Part shown: positions 10,875 to 23,418 of the stretch, piece by piece
Layout: every line of letters starts with the position of its first letter
How positions within the stretch are numbered: position 1 is the first letter of the stretch
NCBI GenBank assembly: GCA_029255685.2
Contig: CM055319.2
Span: 34,001,068 to 34,065,067, forward strand
Length of the DNA: 64,000 nucleotides
Origin: Silene conica
Taxonomy: Eukaryota; Streptophyta; Magnoliopsida; Caryophyllales; Caryophyllaceae
Direction of reading: 5' to 3'
The notes under the pieces: model-generated
Told to the model about the DNA's origin: nothing
Databases searched by the model: none
The model's input: only the letters and a program-made list of their open reading frames with translations
Program-made: the position numbers and the translations under genes

Positions 10875-10909
<35 letters not shown>

Positions 10910-12303
10910 CGTCAGGTGGTCGGTCGACCTGTATATTGGGTCGATCGACCTCTTTCCTGTAACAGTCGTGTTATTTTTTCCCGAAAATAACTTGTTTTTA
11001 TTTTCCCATTGCCTTTAGTAATATACTATATACGGAAATAGTATATTATTATTTTTGTGAAACGGTTCACCCTCGTTTGATACATATTATTTTAAAACGG
11101 TTTAAGATAATAAGATTATAAACTTATTAAAATTGGGTGATTAAAACGGTATAATCACATAATTTTAATCCCGTAAGGTGGTTTGGTAAAATTTGTTAAT
11201 CATAATAACAGTATTATGTCATGTATGAATTTTAATTTAGTTGATGCTTTTTATTTATCGTCTTGTTGAATGCCTTATGAATGCTTTCTATAACGTATTT
11301 AATTTTTGCAAACGGTTGTAACTTAGTGTGGCCTTAGTAGATTGTGTTACCGTAATGATGGAACACAGTCTTGCTTGTAATTTTGAGATCTTGAATCTCC
11401 GTTTTGGGTATTTGCCATGTAATTGCTTTTGTATTTAAATTAGAATGTAAATAGGATTATATTTGTAATTTAAATTAGTAATTTTGTGAAGACCGAAGAC
11501 GGAGACCAGGTGCTCACTCCCGCTGCAAGGACCAAGATGGAACATCAAGACAATCTTCTAGGGTCCAACGGTGGATTCCAAAGTTGTTTTTATGTTTATT
11601 TTGGTAGGATAGGCCACACTAGGACTTTTATTTACGTTTATTGCATTTATTTTATGCTTTCATCGATAATAGCTTGCATCATATTCCGCCTAAAACCAAA
11701 CCACCTATAATATGCCTGAAAACTGACTCATGTAGAGGTTACGCGTTAGTTTTCTGTGACAATACAGATGTCACGTGTCACATGCAAAGCCATCACTTTA
11801 TTTAATTCATTCACGCAATTGCTAGATATTAGTTCACTTAAAATGGATAAATATAAGTTGATGGGGTCTTCCTCGTATAACCAAAAATTGAGATTAGTCT
11901 TTATAAATCAGACTCCCATGAATCCCTTCTTCGTCGGTAGGCATAATATGACCCCTTCTACGTCGGGTAAGTGGGAACAAATGATTTATTTTATCTCAAC
12001 ATCGTGGTCACTCGATACTATCTAGCGACTGTGATGGACTAATAGATAGGATTTACGAAAATCTATCGACCAAGAGTTCCAACTGTGGAATTAGCCAAAC
12101 TGTGGGCTTATCAATATACGGAAATTGAGTCTTGGGATCGTTTATATAATTCTTGAGGGAGATCAATTATATAAATGCATGAGTCTACGAGTTTAAATAC
12201 AATTTAAAATAGACTTAAATCACAACAATGAGTTGCTTATATGGTTTTGGTTTTATCTTCTTTTCAGTGTAGAACACGTTCATTTTAAACTGCTGTATAA
12301 CTA
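10631..12303 (+). other. Leader of copia A with repeated palindromes
   Basis: This untranslated leader has no conserved ORF. Between about 10717 and 10950 it holds six GGTCG(G/A)TCGACC-type motifs in three closely spaced pairs, plus a 32-base poly(A) run (10876-10907). Copia B has the same arrangement between 49105 and 49485, with a shorter, interrupted A-rich run. The remaining leader is AT-rich and ends shortly before the gag ATG at 12304. Confidence 0.75.
10633..10645 (+). promoter_or_regulatory. Primer-binding site of copia A (one mismatch)
   Basis: TGGTATCATAGCC lies two bases after the LTR. Copia B has TGGTATCAGAGCC at 49014-49026, so copia A has a G-to-T change in the tRNA-Met complement. 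Confidence 0.8.
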
Positions 12304-15300
12304 ATGGCTGGTGAAGACCCAATGCCAAGTGCCAAGCTAGCATGTGAATCCTGGCTAAAAGCCTTCATGGACTCCATGAATCAGTCTACTAGCCTGAGGA
12401 ATGATGGGTCAAACTTCTCTGACTGGGAGGCAGCACTACGGAATGCTGCCATTGCTGACGGAAAGTTTAAGTATTTAACTGAGCCAATTCCGGCACACCC
12501 AGGAACTGGAGCTAGAGCTAACGAAGTTCGCGCTCATAGCGACTTCGTCATGGAAGCGGGTGCGATAAAGAACGTACTCATCTATGCAATGGAATCCAAT
12601 TTGCAAAGACGCTTCATAGCCCATGGTGCAAACAAGATTTTCACCACGCTCACTAACGAATTCTCAAAAGCTCCGAGGATCGTTACTTATGAGCATACCT
12701 GTCGCTTCTTTGAGGCGAAACTCCAGAAGGGCCAAGCCGTTAGCCCACATATTCTTCACATGATTGAGAATATCGAAAAACTGGAGGCCCTAAACTGCAA
12801 GATCAGTGAGAACATAATCGTTGATCGAATGCTTCATTCGCTTCATGATGGATTCGCACTCTTCAGGGCCAACTATTACATGAACGACTTGAAGAAGACT
12901 CCTCATGAGCTCCACTCCCTTCTCGTACAGACCGAGAAGGATCTGAAATTAAGTGGGAGCGTGAAGCAAGATGTTCTCATGATTTCCAGTAAGGGTAAGG
13001 GTAAGGGTAAAGCTCAAGCTCAGGGCGACCTAACAGTAGGCAAGCCCAAGTTTAAGAAGTCAGGATTTACTAAGAGTGGGCCAGGTGAGTCGAGCAACTC
13101 ACAAGGCAAAACAAAGAGCAAAGATACAAGCATGGAATGTCACCATTGCCACAAGACTGGGCATTGGAGGCGCTCATGCCCCGTGTATCGTGAGGACATT
13201 AAGGCAGGTCGTGTTACTCCTGTTGGTATGTCTTCTTCTTCTTTTATTCACATGATTGAGATTAACCATGCAAGTTACGGAACTTGGGTACTAGATACTG
13301 GTTGTGGTTCTCATCTATGTAATCATGTGCAGTGCCTTCGAAACCAAGAACCCCTAATCAAGGGTGAGGTTGACCTGCGTGTCGGGAATGGAGCACGTGT
13401 TGCTGCAATCTCGAGGGGAACATACGTGATCCAGCTTCCAAGTGGATTCGAGTTATCTTTATATAACTGTTATTATGTTCCTTGTTCGTCCAAAAACATT
13501 ATTTCAGTTTCTGCGCTTGACAAACTCGGTTTTTCATTTGTAATAGAGAATAATAGCTGTATTTTCTACACAATATGATTTATGGCAAGGCAGTTTCCAT
13601 GAATGGAATTTATGTTTTAGATCAAACCACCGAAATATTACATGTGAATAACAAGAGATTAAAGGTAGGTGACAAAGATCAAACTTACCTATGGCATTGT
13701 CGTATGGGACACATAAATGAGAAACGCGTGAAACAGCTCATTCAGAATGGAGCTATCTCGCCCTTTGATTTCGAATCATATGGCACGTGTGAATCATGTC
13801 TCATCGGTAAGATGACTCGTATTTCCTTCAAAGGTGTTGGAATGCGCGCTGCCGACCTATTAGGACTCATACATACGGACGTATGTGGCCCTATGTCGAT
13901 CAACGCACGAGAAGGCTATAGGTATTTCATCACTTTCACGGATGATTTGAGTAGATATGGCTATGTCTAATTAATGAAGCACAAAAGTGAATCCTTTGAC
14001 AAGTTCAAAGAATACCAGAATCGGGTACAGAACCAACTGGGAAGAAAGATTAAAGCATTACGTTCTGATCGTGGTGGTGAGTATCTTTCACACGAGTTTG
14101 ATCAACACCTTAAAGACTGTGGCATCGTTCTACAATTAACTCCACCTGGAACACCACAATTAAATGGTGTGTCCGAACGGAGAAATCGAACTCTACTCGA
14201 TATGGTTCGATCCATGATGAGTCACACCGTTGTGCCTGATTCATTGTGGGGCTATGATCTTTTGTCGGCCGCTCTAATTCTTAACCGAAGTTCGTCTAAA
14301 GCTGTTGACAAGTCTCCATACAAATTATGGAAGGGAACGGTCCCTAACTTGTCCTTTATTCGGGTTTGGGGCTACGAGGCTTATGTCAAGTGGAGACACG
14401 AGGATAAGCTCGGCCCGCGATCGGTCAAGACATACTTTATAGGCTATCCAAAGGGAACTTTTGGTCATTACTTCTACTCGTCAACCGAACAACGTGTTTT
14501 TGTTGCGGCTAGTGCGACGTTCTTAGAGAAAGAATTTCTCGAGAACAAGTCGAGTAATAGAACCTTCGATTTATTGGAGGTTCAAGAACCAACTACTGAG
14601 CAACCATTGGAGGAAACAGTTCCTTCAACCGAGGCTGCGGTAGATATTCCTGAGGAACCTAGGAGGTCGGGAAGAGTCTCCATTCCTCCGGACAGATACA
14701 TTGGTATGGTCGAGGAACATGATATGGATGACGTCTTACTCCTAGAGGGTAATGAACCCTCAACCTATAAGGGTGCCATGACCAGTTCTGACTCACAGTT
14801 ATGGCTAGAAGCCATGCAATCCGAGATGGACTCCATGTATGAGAACAACGTGTGGGATCTTGTGGACTTACCTGCAAAGGTACGCCCCCTTCAATGCAAA
14901 TGGCTTTACAAGATAAAGCATGCCGTGGAAGGTAAACAAGATATCCATAAGGCAAGACTAGTTGCTAAAGGTTTCACCCAAGTGCAAGGCTTGCACTACG
15001 ATGAGATCTTTGCACCTGTAGTCATGCTACGTTCCATTCGGATTATCTTAGCGATAGCCGCATTTCATGACTATGAAATATGGCAAATGGACGTTAAAAC
15101 CGCCTTCTTAAACGGTTATTTGGAGGAAGAGTTGTACATGGTACAACCCGAGGGTTTTATTGATCCAGAACATCCTAAGAAAGTTTGCAAGCTTAAGCGT
15201 TCCATCTATGGACTTAAGCAAGCATCGCGGAGTTGGAATCATCGCTTCGACCAAGTGATAAAAGAGAATGGGTTTATTCGATCAGTCGAGGAACCATGTC

Positions 15301-16331
15301 TCTATATCAAGTCGAGTGGGAGCAAGATTGTATTCCTAGTACTGTATGTCGATGACATACTCTTGATTGGGAATGACATACCTCTCTTATCTTTGGTTAA
15401 AGCATGGTTAAAAAACCATTTCCAGATGAAAGATCTGGGAGAGGCACAAAGAATTTTGGGCATCCGTATCTACAGGGATAGATCACGACGGATGTTATCT
15501 CTCAGTCAGGAGTCTTACATAGATAAGATTCTAGAGAGATTCGGCATGACGAACTCCAAGAAAGGGTTCCTTCCTATGACTAGTGGGCTTCACTTGAGCA
15601 AGTCTCAAGAAGCTAAGACATTGGAAGAGAAAGAGCGCATGAGTCGGATTCCTTATGCTTCGGCAATAGGATCGATCATGTATGCCATGATATGCACACG
15701 TCCAGATGTTGCATATGCATTGAGTATGACTAGTCGATTCCAAGCTCATCCAGGCGAACAACACTGGATGGCCGTGAAAAACATTCTTAAGTACCTACGG
15801 AGGACTAAAGATTGGGGATTGACTTATGGAGGCGACTCAACGCTCTGCGCCACGGGTTACGCAGATGCTAGCTTCCAAACAGATCGAGATGACTCGAAAT
15901 CTCAGTCTGGATTCGTTTTTACTCTTAATGGCGCTGCTGTCAGCTGGAAAAGTTCTAAACAGTGTGTTACAGCAGATTCTACGACTGAGTCCGAGTACTA
16001 TGCCGCCTCAGAAGCAGCTAAGGAAGCAATATGAATGCGTCAATTCTTACAAGGACTATCAGTAGTGCCTAGTTCGAATGACCCAATCACCGTTTATTGT
16101 GATAATAAAGGTGCCATCTTCCAAGCTAAGGAGCATAAGTCTAGCAACAAGGCTAGGCATGTACAACGAAAAGCTCATCTAATCAGAGATTACGTGGAGC
16201 AAAAGGAGATTTTCATTGATAAGATCGCTACGGATGACAACATAGCTGATCCTCTCACTAAAGCATTACCACGTGATAAGCATGAAGGGCACATTCATTC
16301 TATGGGAATTAGATGTGTTCCTAAGTTGTAG
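12304..16331 (+). pseudogene. Copia A gag-pol polyprotein, disrupted
   Basis: Gag opens at 12304 with an MAGEDPMPS start and has a CCHC zinc knuckle (13138-13179). An aspartic protease with an LDTGCGSH motif follows (near 13291), then the pre-integrase LWHCRMGH and CESC motifs. The integrase DDE core comprises HTDVCG, RSDRGGEY and VSERRNR. The copia reverse transcriptase has YVDD near 15345, and RNase H ends at 16331. Compared with copia B, three lesions break the frame: a 4-bp deletion near 13567 shifts frame after protease; a Tyr codon has become TAA at 13968 in integrase; a Trp codon has become TGA at 16032 in RNase H. An internal restart at 13575 is an artefact of the shift. The copy cannot make a full polyprotein. 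Confidence 0.92.
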
Positions 16332-17119
16332 TACTCTTTTATGAATTCATGTAATAATTCATTTTCTCGTGTACTCTATTCAACCTCATCGTTATGATAT
16401 ATAATGTTTTGTTTTTCATGTGGAATTGTACGCCAATTTTGAACACCACAAAGTGAACTGAATAACATTACATCGTTTTAGTCCTTGATTACCCACTTGA
16501 GCTGATAACTCAGGTAATCATTTTGTGACGTTGGTTGATGGTGGGTTCAACGAGCCATAAGTCACGCAGATGACTGACCAATCACAAAGGCGAGTTATAC
16601 GGATATCTCGTAGGACACCCCGTGACAACGTTATGGAGTCCTAAATGTTTTATAACATTGGGTGTCAGGTCGTGGATAGGACCTCCATAGTGTTCCTTAG
16701 AGTCGAGTCTTTTGACTTTCAACTGTCTCTTGAGATTAAGGCAGATTTTGGGTAACTTTGGTTTCTTTCCCACGGTCATCGTTACAGGGGCCAAGAGGAT
16801 TTTTTCTGGGTTATTTCATGCTGCGCGATATCGGCAGGATTCGAGTTGAGGGAAATATCCAAACCCTTATCAGGATTTTATCATTTCTCAGGGCCACTCG
16901 AGGAGTAGTAACTGAAATGCATGGCCATGCTCGAATACAGATTCGTTTTATCAGTTAAGTTACTCTCTAGTCGAGGAAACCACTCTTGATACAGATCGCT
17001 TGTAAGATACGACCTTTGCGAATGCGGATTTGCAAATTGTCTTACATTGAGTGGGAGAAATTTTAAAAGGATATGAGAATCGGTTATCACACCTACACTT
17101 GTACGGACAAGTGGGAGTT
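16332..17119 (+). other. 3' untranslated region and polypurine tract of copia A
   Basis: No ORF is conserved between copies. The polypurine tract AAGTGGGAGTT (17109-17119) abuts the 3' LTR and is preceded by a short inverted repeat TTGTACGGACAA. The same region in copia B is interrupted by the chromovirus. Confidence 0.8.
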
Positions 17120-18184
17120 TGTTGGAACCTTGTGTCCTCCACATGTAGTGTGATAACGTCATTGCACATACCCTTGTACGGACAAGTGGGAGATTGTTGG
17201 GGCTGGTGTCCTTGACAATTAAGTACAATGACTTATTAAATCTCTTTAAGGATCACAAGGGCATACTTCAGTATTATTACCAGTTGATCCACGTTTATCA
17301 ATAACGGTTGGCTTGCTAGATAAGTTTGACGTTATTGTCATACGGATGGCGGTGATCAACTGGTCCCTATACGTCACACCTATAGGACACGTTTGAGAGA
17401 TGTGAAGGTATAAAAATACAGTCACATTTATGCCGAATATGACTAAACAGTTAGTCAGAGGTATTGACTATTAAATTAGTCAATAAGATGTTGAGATTAT
17501 TATTTAATACGGATTAAATAATTTTAGCTAATACGGAATACATGATTAATTCGTAAATTAAATATAAACGGTTATATTTAATTAAATATTGTATTCGCGA
17601 ATTAATATAAACTGTTATATTAATTTGGGTAATTATACAATATCGTTTTTATCAGACCATTATTAATATATCGACTGTATTAATATCTGATAACATGCTA
17701 CGATTTATAAATAAAACCCGCGAATAACTTTTAGCTAAATGGGTCGAATCACGCAAAGGAATAAGTAAGAGTGGATAAAGCCCACTCTCACCCAACCCAA
17801 TTCGGCCGGCCGACCTAGATGCTACATAAGGAGAGTCCTTCTCCTTATGTCAGTAACTGTTGAATCATAATTCTGATAATTAGGGTTTTGAGAGTATTCT
17901 TCTCCCAAAAACTCAGATCTCACATCTAAAACCTCAATAACTCTCCCCATATTGCAAGGCAATTGGAGAGTACTTTCTAGCACACGCGGCATCATCTCAA
18001 ACAAAGTCTTGGGTGCAAGTTATAGGAGGGAATTTACTTTAATTCCTGTTCTTAGGCCAATTCAAGCAAGGACCCAAGGTTGATTTTTTTTTCATGCTTT
18101 TTATTAACTTATGACCATAATCACATTTGTATGTTTCATTATAATCCTGCAAGTTTAGGGCGAATACATGCTTTATTCCTCACA
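17120..18184 (+). repeat. Right LTR of copia A
   Basis: A 1065-bp LTR starting TGTTGGAACC and ending TTATTCCTCACA. It is almost identical to the left LTR. The secondary polypurine-like junction inside the LTR (about 17174-17200) is the complete form, ACGGACAAGTGGGAGATTG; the left copy lacks seven of these bases. Confidence 0.88.
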
Positions 18185-18542
18185 GTATGCACGGGGTGGG
18201 TTCCGGGAATTGACAAGTCAGTTTAAACTCTGCAGGGACAAGCCCGCTACAACAAAACCAGTAGGGTGATAAGTATCTGCTCGCCTCTACTCTATGGGAG
18301 ACCTTTGGACCTCTGTCGTATCAATCACTTCAGGCCCGTCTAGCGCCTAAACCCCCTGACTTTGAAGATTCGTCGTACGAGTGAAGATGTATTAATTTAC
18401 AAATTAAAACAACTAATTTTTTGGGGAAAAAAGTTATAGATGAAAATTATAAAACAAGAGAAAGAAATAGAAGTGATAATGGTGATTGAGGATGGTTGAT
18501 GAGCAATGAGAGTGGACATTGGCATATGTGTGAAATATGGTT
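18185..18542. other. Unassigned intergenic sequence
   Basis: The first ~180 bases are GC-balanced and unlike the AT-rich sequence that follows. No ORF, RNA gene or known repeat end was recognised. Confidence 0.3.
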
Positions 18543-19666
18543 TTCTAGGGGGCTTATAAAACATCGTCGACGTTTTATAACAAATCGTCGACGTTTTTCA
18601 TAAAATTTACCTTCATTGCCCTTACCCTCCATCTCTCTAACTTTTCTCTCCTCTAAACTCTCCCAAACAACAACACTTCAAAAATCTTCGTTGTTCGACA
18701 TCTGCATTTAGGAGATTAAAACTTTACATAAATAAAAAACAACTTTTCATAAAAAATTAATAAAATACAAAATAAATTCAAAATTACACAAGATTATCAA
18801 CTTAAATAATATAAACTACCCATTTAAATACAAAATTAACAATTCTTTATAAAAAAAATTAAGTTTAACTTTAAAAATTGAAAATATAGGGTTAAAACGA
18901 AATAAAAAGGTCCGAAACCATGGACGGACTTTGAATTTCAAAGTCCAACCATGGGTAGGACGTGTAGAATTCATGTCCAAACCCAATAGAGATGTTGAAT
19001 TTCAACATCTAAGACCATTTGAGACGTGGAAACCCAATGTCCAGGACCATGTTGGACGTGCAAACCCAACGTACTCTCGCATATGGGACGTGAGGATTCA
19101 ACATACTCTCCCATATGGGACACTGAATCCAAACGTCCTACCCACATAGCAACCCAACATCAATTTTCTCATTCTTTCTATCTTAGCAAACCCGAAACAA
19201 CAACACTAACAACAATAGCATCTACAAACAACACTAACACCAACAACAACAAATCCGAAAAATTGAAGAACAAATTGAAAAAGCTACAACAACAAAAACG
19301 AATTGAAGCTACTACTACTACAACAACAACAACAACAATAACAACAACAACATAAATGAAGAAGATTACTAGTCTAATTAACAACAAATTATACAACTAA
19401 AACTAAATTAATTTAAAAAAAGACTTAAATTGCTCTTGTTAGCTCCGGTGGTCGGCGTGGTGAGGTGCTGGTCTCGTGTAGCTCCGGTGATCGTGCTATG
19501 ATGGTATGGTGGTGGTAATCGGAGTCGAGGGAGATGAAGGGGGTGAGTTAGGGAGAATGAGTGAGAATGAGTGAATGAGAGTAAGGGTATTGTGGTCTTT
19601 TTTTTGAATTTCATCGACGATTTGTTATAAAACGTCGACGATGTTTCGTAACCGGGTTTTCTAGTG
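18543..19666. mobile_element. Non-autonomous TIR element, possibly CACTA-related
   Basis: Two inverted copies of a ~45-bp motif rich in ATCGTCGACG (18560-18604 and 19608-19652) bound 1.1 kb. The right end reads GGGTTTTCTAGTG, the complement of CACTAGAAAACCC, a CACTA-like terminus. The left end is degenerate and no convincing 3-bp duplication is seen. The interior contains palindromes, for example one centred near 18940 around GGACTTTGAATTTCAAAGTCC. It also holds imperfect repeats with GGACGTG and AACCCAA (18950-19150) and a CAA-rich microsatellite (about 19310-19352). No transposase is present. Confidence 0.5.
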
Positions 19667-19859
19667 TGATATATGATGTGTTCTATAGTGACTTTTTACT
19701 TTTTTACATTTTTTGTAATTTATTAAAAGTCAAATTCGGATATTAGTTTTATAAAAATCACAATCCAAAATCCAATCCAATTTATTCGGAAAGAAACGGA
19801 TCGAATATCTAATTTAATATGGTATGCATATATTTGGATTTTTATTTTACATTATTGGA

Positions 19860-19866
19860 TATAAAT
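19860..19866 (+). promoter_or_regulatory. Candidate TATA box of the F-box gene
   Basis: TATAAAT lies 129 bp upstream of the ATG, and a CT-rich stretch with a CAGCCCTAG motif follows at about 19880. Position and context suit a plant core promoter, but the surrounding DNA is AT-rich and chance matches are common. Confidence 0.35.
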
Positions 19867-19994
19867 TTTTATTTTTATTTTTTTCTCAGCCCTAGTTTTA
19901 AGAGTGAAGGATGAAGGATTTGGCATTTTACCCAAAGAAAGGGATATAACAAACGCCTTGTATTCCATTTCGTGAAATTGGAACCCTAGAAGAC

Positions 19995-22900
19995 ATGTCA
20001 TCCATGGAGATTTCACATTCAGGTGAGGAAAAGTACGGGAAGTGGGCAGAATTACCGCGAGACGTAACAATGACGATACTGATGAAGTTGGGGACATTAG
20101 AAATCCTAGAATCGGCTCAATTCGTATGCAAATTGTGGTACAATCTATGCAAAGATCCTTCGATATGGCGCAGCATTCATATCCGCAACATCGACGAATT
20201 AGAGTTAATTAACAAGCATGAGAAGATGATGTTGAATGCTCTTGATCGTAGCGCCACCGGTTTAATTGATCTCGATGTTGAGGGTCTTGGCTCTGATCAT
20301 CTTTGCTCTTTCATTGCTTCCAGGTATCTTTTCTTATTCAATATAAGCTTTGATATTCTTATTGAAGCATGGATCTTTGTGAACTACTCCCTTGTCCCCG
20401 TTATTTGTTTACATATTCCATTTGGGGCAGATGGGTCAATTGTTTTCCTTCCTACTTTCTATTCTAGGAATGCCTCCGATGGACAATTTGATACCTACAC
20501 CCTCTCATCTAATAATTCACCCCCTTACTCTCCCTTGCTCGGTTTTTGTGCCAAAACCAAAGATAAACAAACGTTGGGGATGGAGGGAGTGTAATGTCTT
20601 CGACCATGCTATGTCGATTCTCGTGAATTTTGTTACTTGGCTCTTCTATTTAGCAGCAGTTGTATAATGAAGGATATGTTTATGATATCCTATTTGACAC
20701 TTGCCAATTCGATACTTCTCCTAGTGTAGACATAATGACAATCTTGCACCACAAAACTCGACCAAATGGATGGATTCATGACGCATATAGTATGAGTTTT
20801 GATGGTTCTATATCTCTAATCTTTCCATTTCTTACGAATAAGTCTCACGTATTTCATTTTAATTGGCATGAAGACTCCTAACATATGATATGTATCCTTG
20901 TTTGTCACTCGTAACATAGGTGACATTGATTAAGAGGCAAAATTCGTGACATATATTATGCATTCATCTTATCCATTTTAATGGAACATCGAAATGGATA
21001 ACCATTTTTGGAATTTCTTTTGAGACTCAAGTTACACAGCAAATACTAAAAGAAAGATAGTACCACTTTTCAAACCAGATACCAATGGTTGCTGCTAATG
21101 TACATAAAGTAAGAGCTTGTTATGCCACCTTTAACACGCTATATAATAGGACATGTGAATGTTATCTTTAGGTAGGACTTGGAGCATACCCATGCTTCTC
21201 ATCTTAGTATTTTACTATTCGATACTCTTTAGTTGATTGGAACCGTCCTTTTCCATTTTCAGTATAGCTAAATGACTCGCTGCTTTTGCATTATGATGAA
21301 AAAATAATAGTGACTCACTAAAATAAAATGTACGCGCTTCTTGTATTATGAGGTAACACTTGTGGCTTGTGGGCAGGCTAAATGTAGAAGTTGTAAGAGT
21401 TAGTGAATAGTGACCATGACCCTAATTTTATTTAGACCTTTATGTGGGTGCAGCCCCCATTAAATACCCTAAGCCTGATCAGGTTGAACAAGACAAATGC
21501 AATGTTTGTCCACTCTAAGGACAAAGAATAGTTTGGGATGACCGTTGACTCGCTAGTGTTTCAGGGGTTGAGAAAGCAATGGGATTTTCCACTCTACTAC
21601 TATAGAGTATGCATCTAAACTATATTTACTCCTGCTCATCCCACTATGAGGAATCAAAGTATTAAGTAAAAAAGACATTAAGATAGCATTAGAAGATATT
21701 TTTATCTTTCTGAAAATGGGATTTGATTTGGCTCATAATATTCCCGCTTTAATAACTTGTCGTGGAGTGTTATTGTTGTTGAAACTCATCTGTCAAGTGA
21801 AGCCCTTGTTCATCCTTTAGTTCTAAGACTTGCAAAAGTTTGAGCTGTTCTTTCAGCCATAACAAAAGGTTGCACTCCTTGGCCACCCTTGCCCTGGAAA
21901 ATGTCTACCAGCCCTCACCAGTCAACGAGCAGAGTTATGGGACATCAGGGTAAAAAAGTGGGGTGTTGATCGCTTTCGAATATGTTTGGAACACCCAGAA
22001 TCATATTCTAACATCTGCAAAACTGTGTTCGAAGCCTGCTCTTGCTTGCCCCTGTATTTAGTTTTGCCTGTTGATCTCCTGCCCAATCTATTAAACAGGT
22101 TTAGCTTCAGCCTTCTGTAGAATAGTGGGTGTACTTCGATGTGATTTAATCATTCAGTCTCCCTTTCTTAATACTCCCTCCGTCCCGGTCATTCGTTTAC
22201 CTTTGATTTTTGCACAAAGATTAAAGAAATGGGAGGGGACCATTTGAGGGTAGTGTTATTAGATGAAAAGTAGACAATAATAAAATTGGATGATCATATA
22301 ACCTATTAGAGACATGCCTAATATAGAAAGGTAAACAAATGAATGACGCACCCTAAAATGGAAATGGTAAACAAATGACAGGGACTGAGGGAGTACAAGG
22401 TTGTTTTTGTTGCTGGTCGGTTTGGTTTTTGCCTTTAGGACGATGTTATTCTGGAAGAAACGTCTCTCATATAGAACAAGTTGGCTAATTGGATTATATG
22501 ATTTTAGGAATGTGTGATTTTTGTAATGCCTAGTTCCATTAACTTATCTAACTGTTTTCTTTGTAAGGCCTTTCAATTTTGTCACAATATGTGGTATAAA
22601 TTTTTTTTTTAGTGTATTTCTGATCATATTTTAAATTTGTGCCATAAATTGAGCTTCTCACAGATCTGATAATTAACCTCCGTTATGCGAACTGAAAATT
22701 TACACCTGCTACGTCTTTGTTCGTGACTACATATTTTAAGTTGAGGAACTAAATGACTTGGTGGTCAATTAGCTATGTTTTCTGCATATGAGTGAACTAA
22801 CTCTACTCTTACTGCAGAGCGAGTCAACTAAAACGCTTTCGGCTTGCATGTTGCCACAATATTTCTGCCGATGCATTGATAGACGCCCTTAGAAAACTAC

Positions 22901-23418
22901 CTTCTCTGGAGGAACTTGAACTTACTCTCTGCTCCTTTCAAGCAGAAAAAATCATACTCGTCATTAATTCTTGCCCCTCCCTCACAACTTTCAAACTGAA
23001 TGAGCTAGGCTCAAGAAATCCAACTTTGGCATGTGATGAGGAAGCACTGGCAATTGCAGGAAGCATGCCTAATTTGCAGCACCTACAGCTTATCGGAAAT
23101 AGCTTGACAAATGATGGTCTAACTGCAATCCTCGATAGATGTTCCCATCTTCAATCCCTCGACTTGCGTGCATGTTTCCATATGGATCTAATGGGAAATT
23201 TAGGGAAGAGATTAGCAGAACAAATCAAGGATTTACGACTTCCATATGATTCCACTGAAGACTATAACTATCTTACAACAGATTATGATAGTGATTTTGA
23301 TGAAATCTATGCAGAATATGACGACATGGATTATGTATCTGATGATGATCATTATGAATTCTCAGATGAGAATGAACCTGATGACTATGATGATGAACTT
23401 GATGACTATTTTGTTTAG
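19995..23418 (+). CDS. F-box/LRR-repeat protein (FBL23/SKIP19-like), two exons
   Basis: Exon 1 is 19995-20323 and exon 2 is 22818-23418, with intron borders GTATCT and TACTGCAG. The spliced ORF is 930 nt, 309 residues, with the split codon AG|A giving Arg. Residues ~17-60 form an F-box (ELPRDV, ILMKLG, ESAQFVCKLWYNLCKDPSIW). Leucine-rich repeats follow, with LKRFRLACCHNIS, LPSLEELELTLC, MPNLQHLQLIGNSLTNDGL and LQSLDLRACF. The C-terminus is a strongly acidic tail rich in Asp, Glu and Tyr. Plant proteins of this family act as substrate adaptors in SCF ubiquitin ligases, binding SKP1/ASK through the F-box; the substrate here is unknown. The length fits the family. The start is the first ATG before the F-box. 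The intron carries a Stowaway MITE. It is the only clearly intact host gene here; expression is not shown by sequence. Confidence 0.9.
22174..22393. mobile_element. Stowaway MITE in the F-box gene intron
   Basis: A 220-bp element begins CTCCCTCCGTCCC and ends GGGACTGAGGGAG, with TA duplications on both sides (22172-22173 and 22394-22395). Ends, size and target are typical of Stowaway, mobilised by Tc1/mariner transposases. Confidence 0.92.

Larger units (their letters stand above)
9572..18184 (+). mobile_element. Copia A: Ty1/copia retrotransposon with disrupted gag-pol
   Basis: LTRs at 9572-10630 and 17120-18184 flank a 1.67-kb leader, a gag-pol region and a 0.8-kb 3' untranslated part. The domain order gag, protease, integrase, reverse transcriptase, RNase H is that of Ty1/copia. 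The two LTRs are nearly identical, so the copy is young, but coding is broken by one frameshift and two stops. There is no matching target duplication (left flank is copia interior, right flank GTATGCACG), consistent with a recombinant left end. Copia B at 47950 is a close sister. I cannot assign the lineage within copia with confidence. Confidence 0.92.

Noticed and set aside
11486-11710. 74-codon ORF in the copia A leader, also present in copia B at 49942-50166
   Set aside because: It starts at GTG, not ATG, and all six differences I see between the two copies change the amino acid, so there is no sign of protein-level selection.
20392-20881. ORFs in the intron of the F-box gene
   Set aside because: They lie after a good splice donor, have no domain, and the F-box/LRR frame continues only after the acceptor at 22817.
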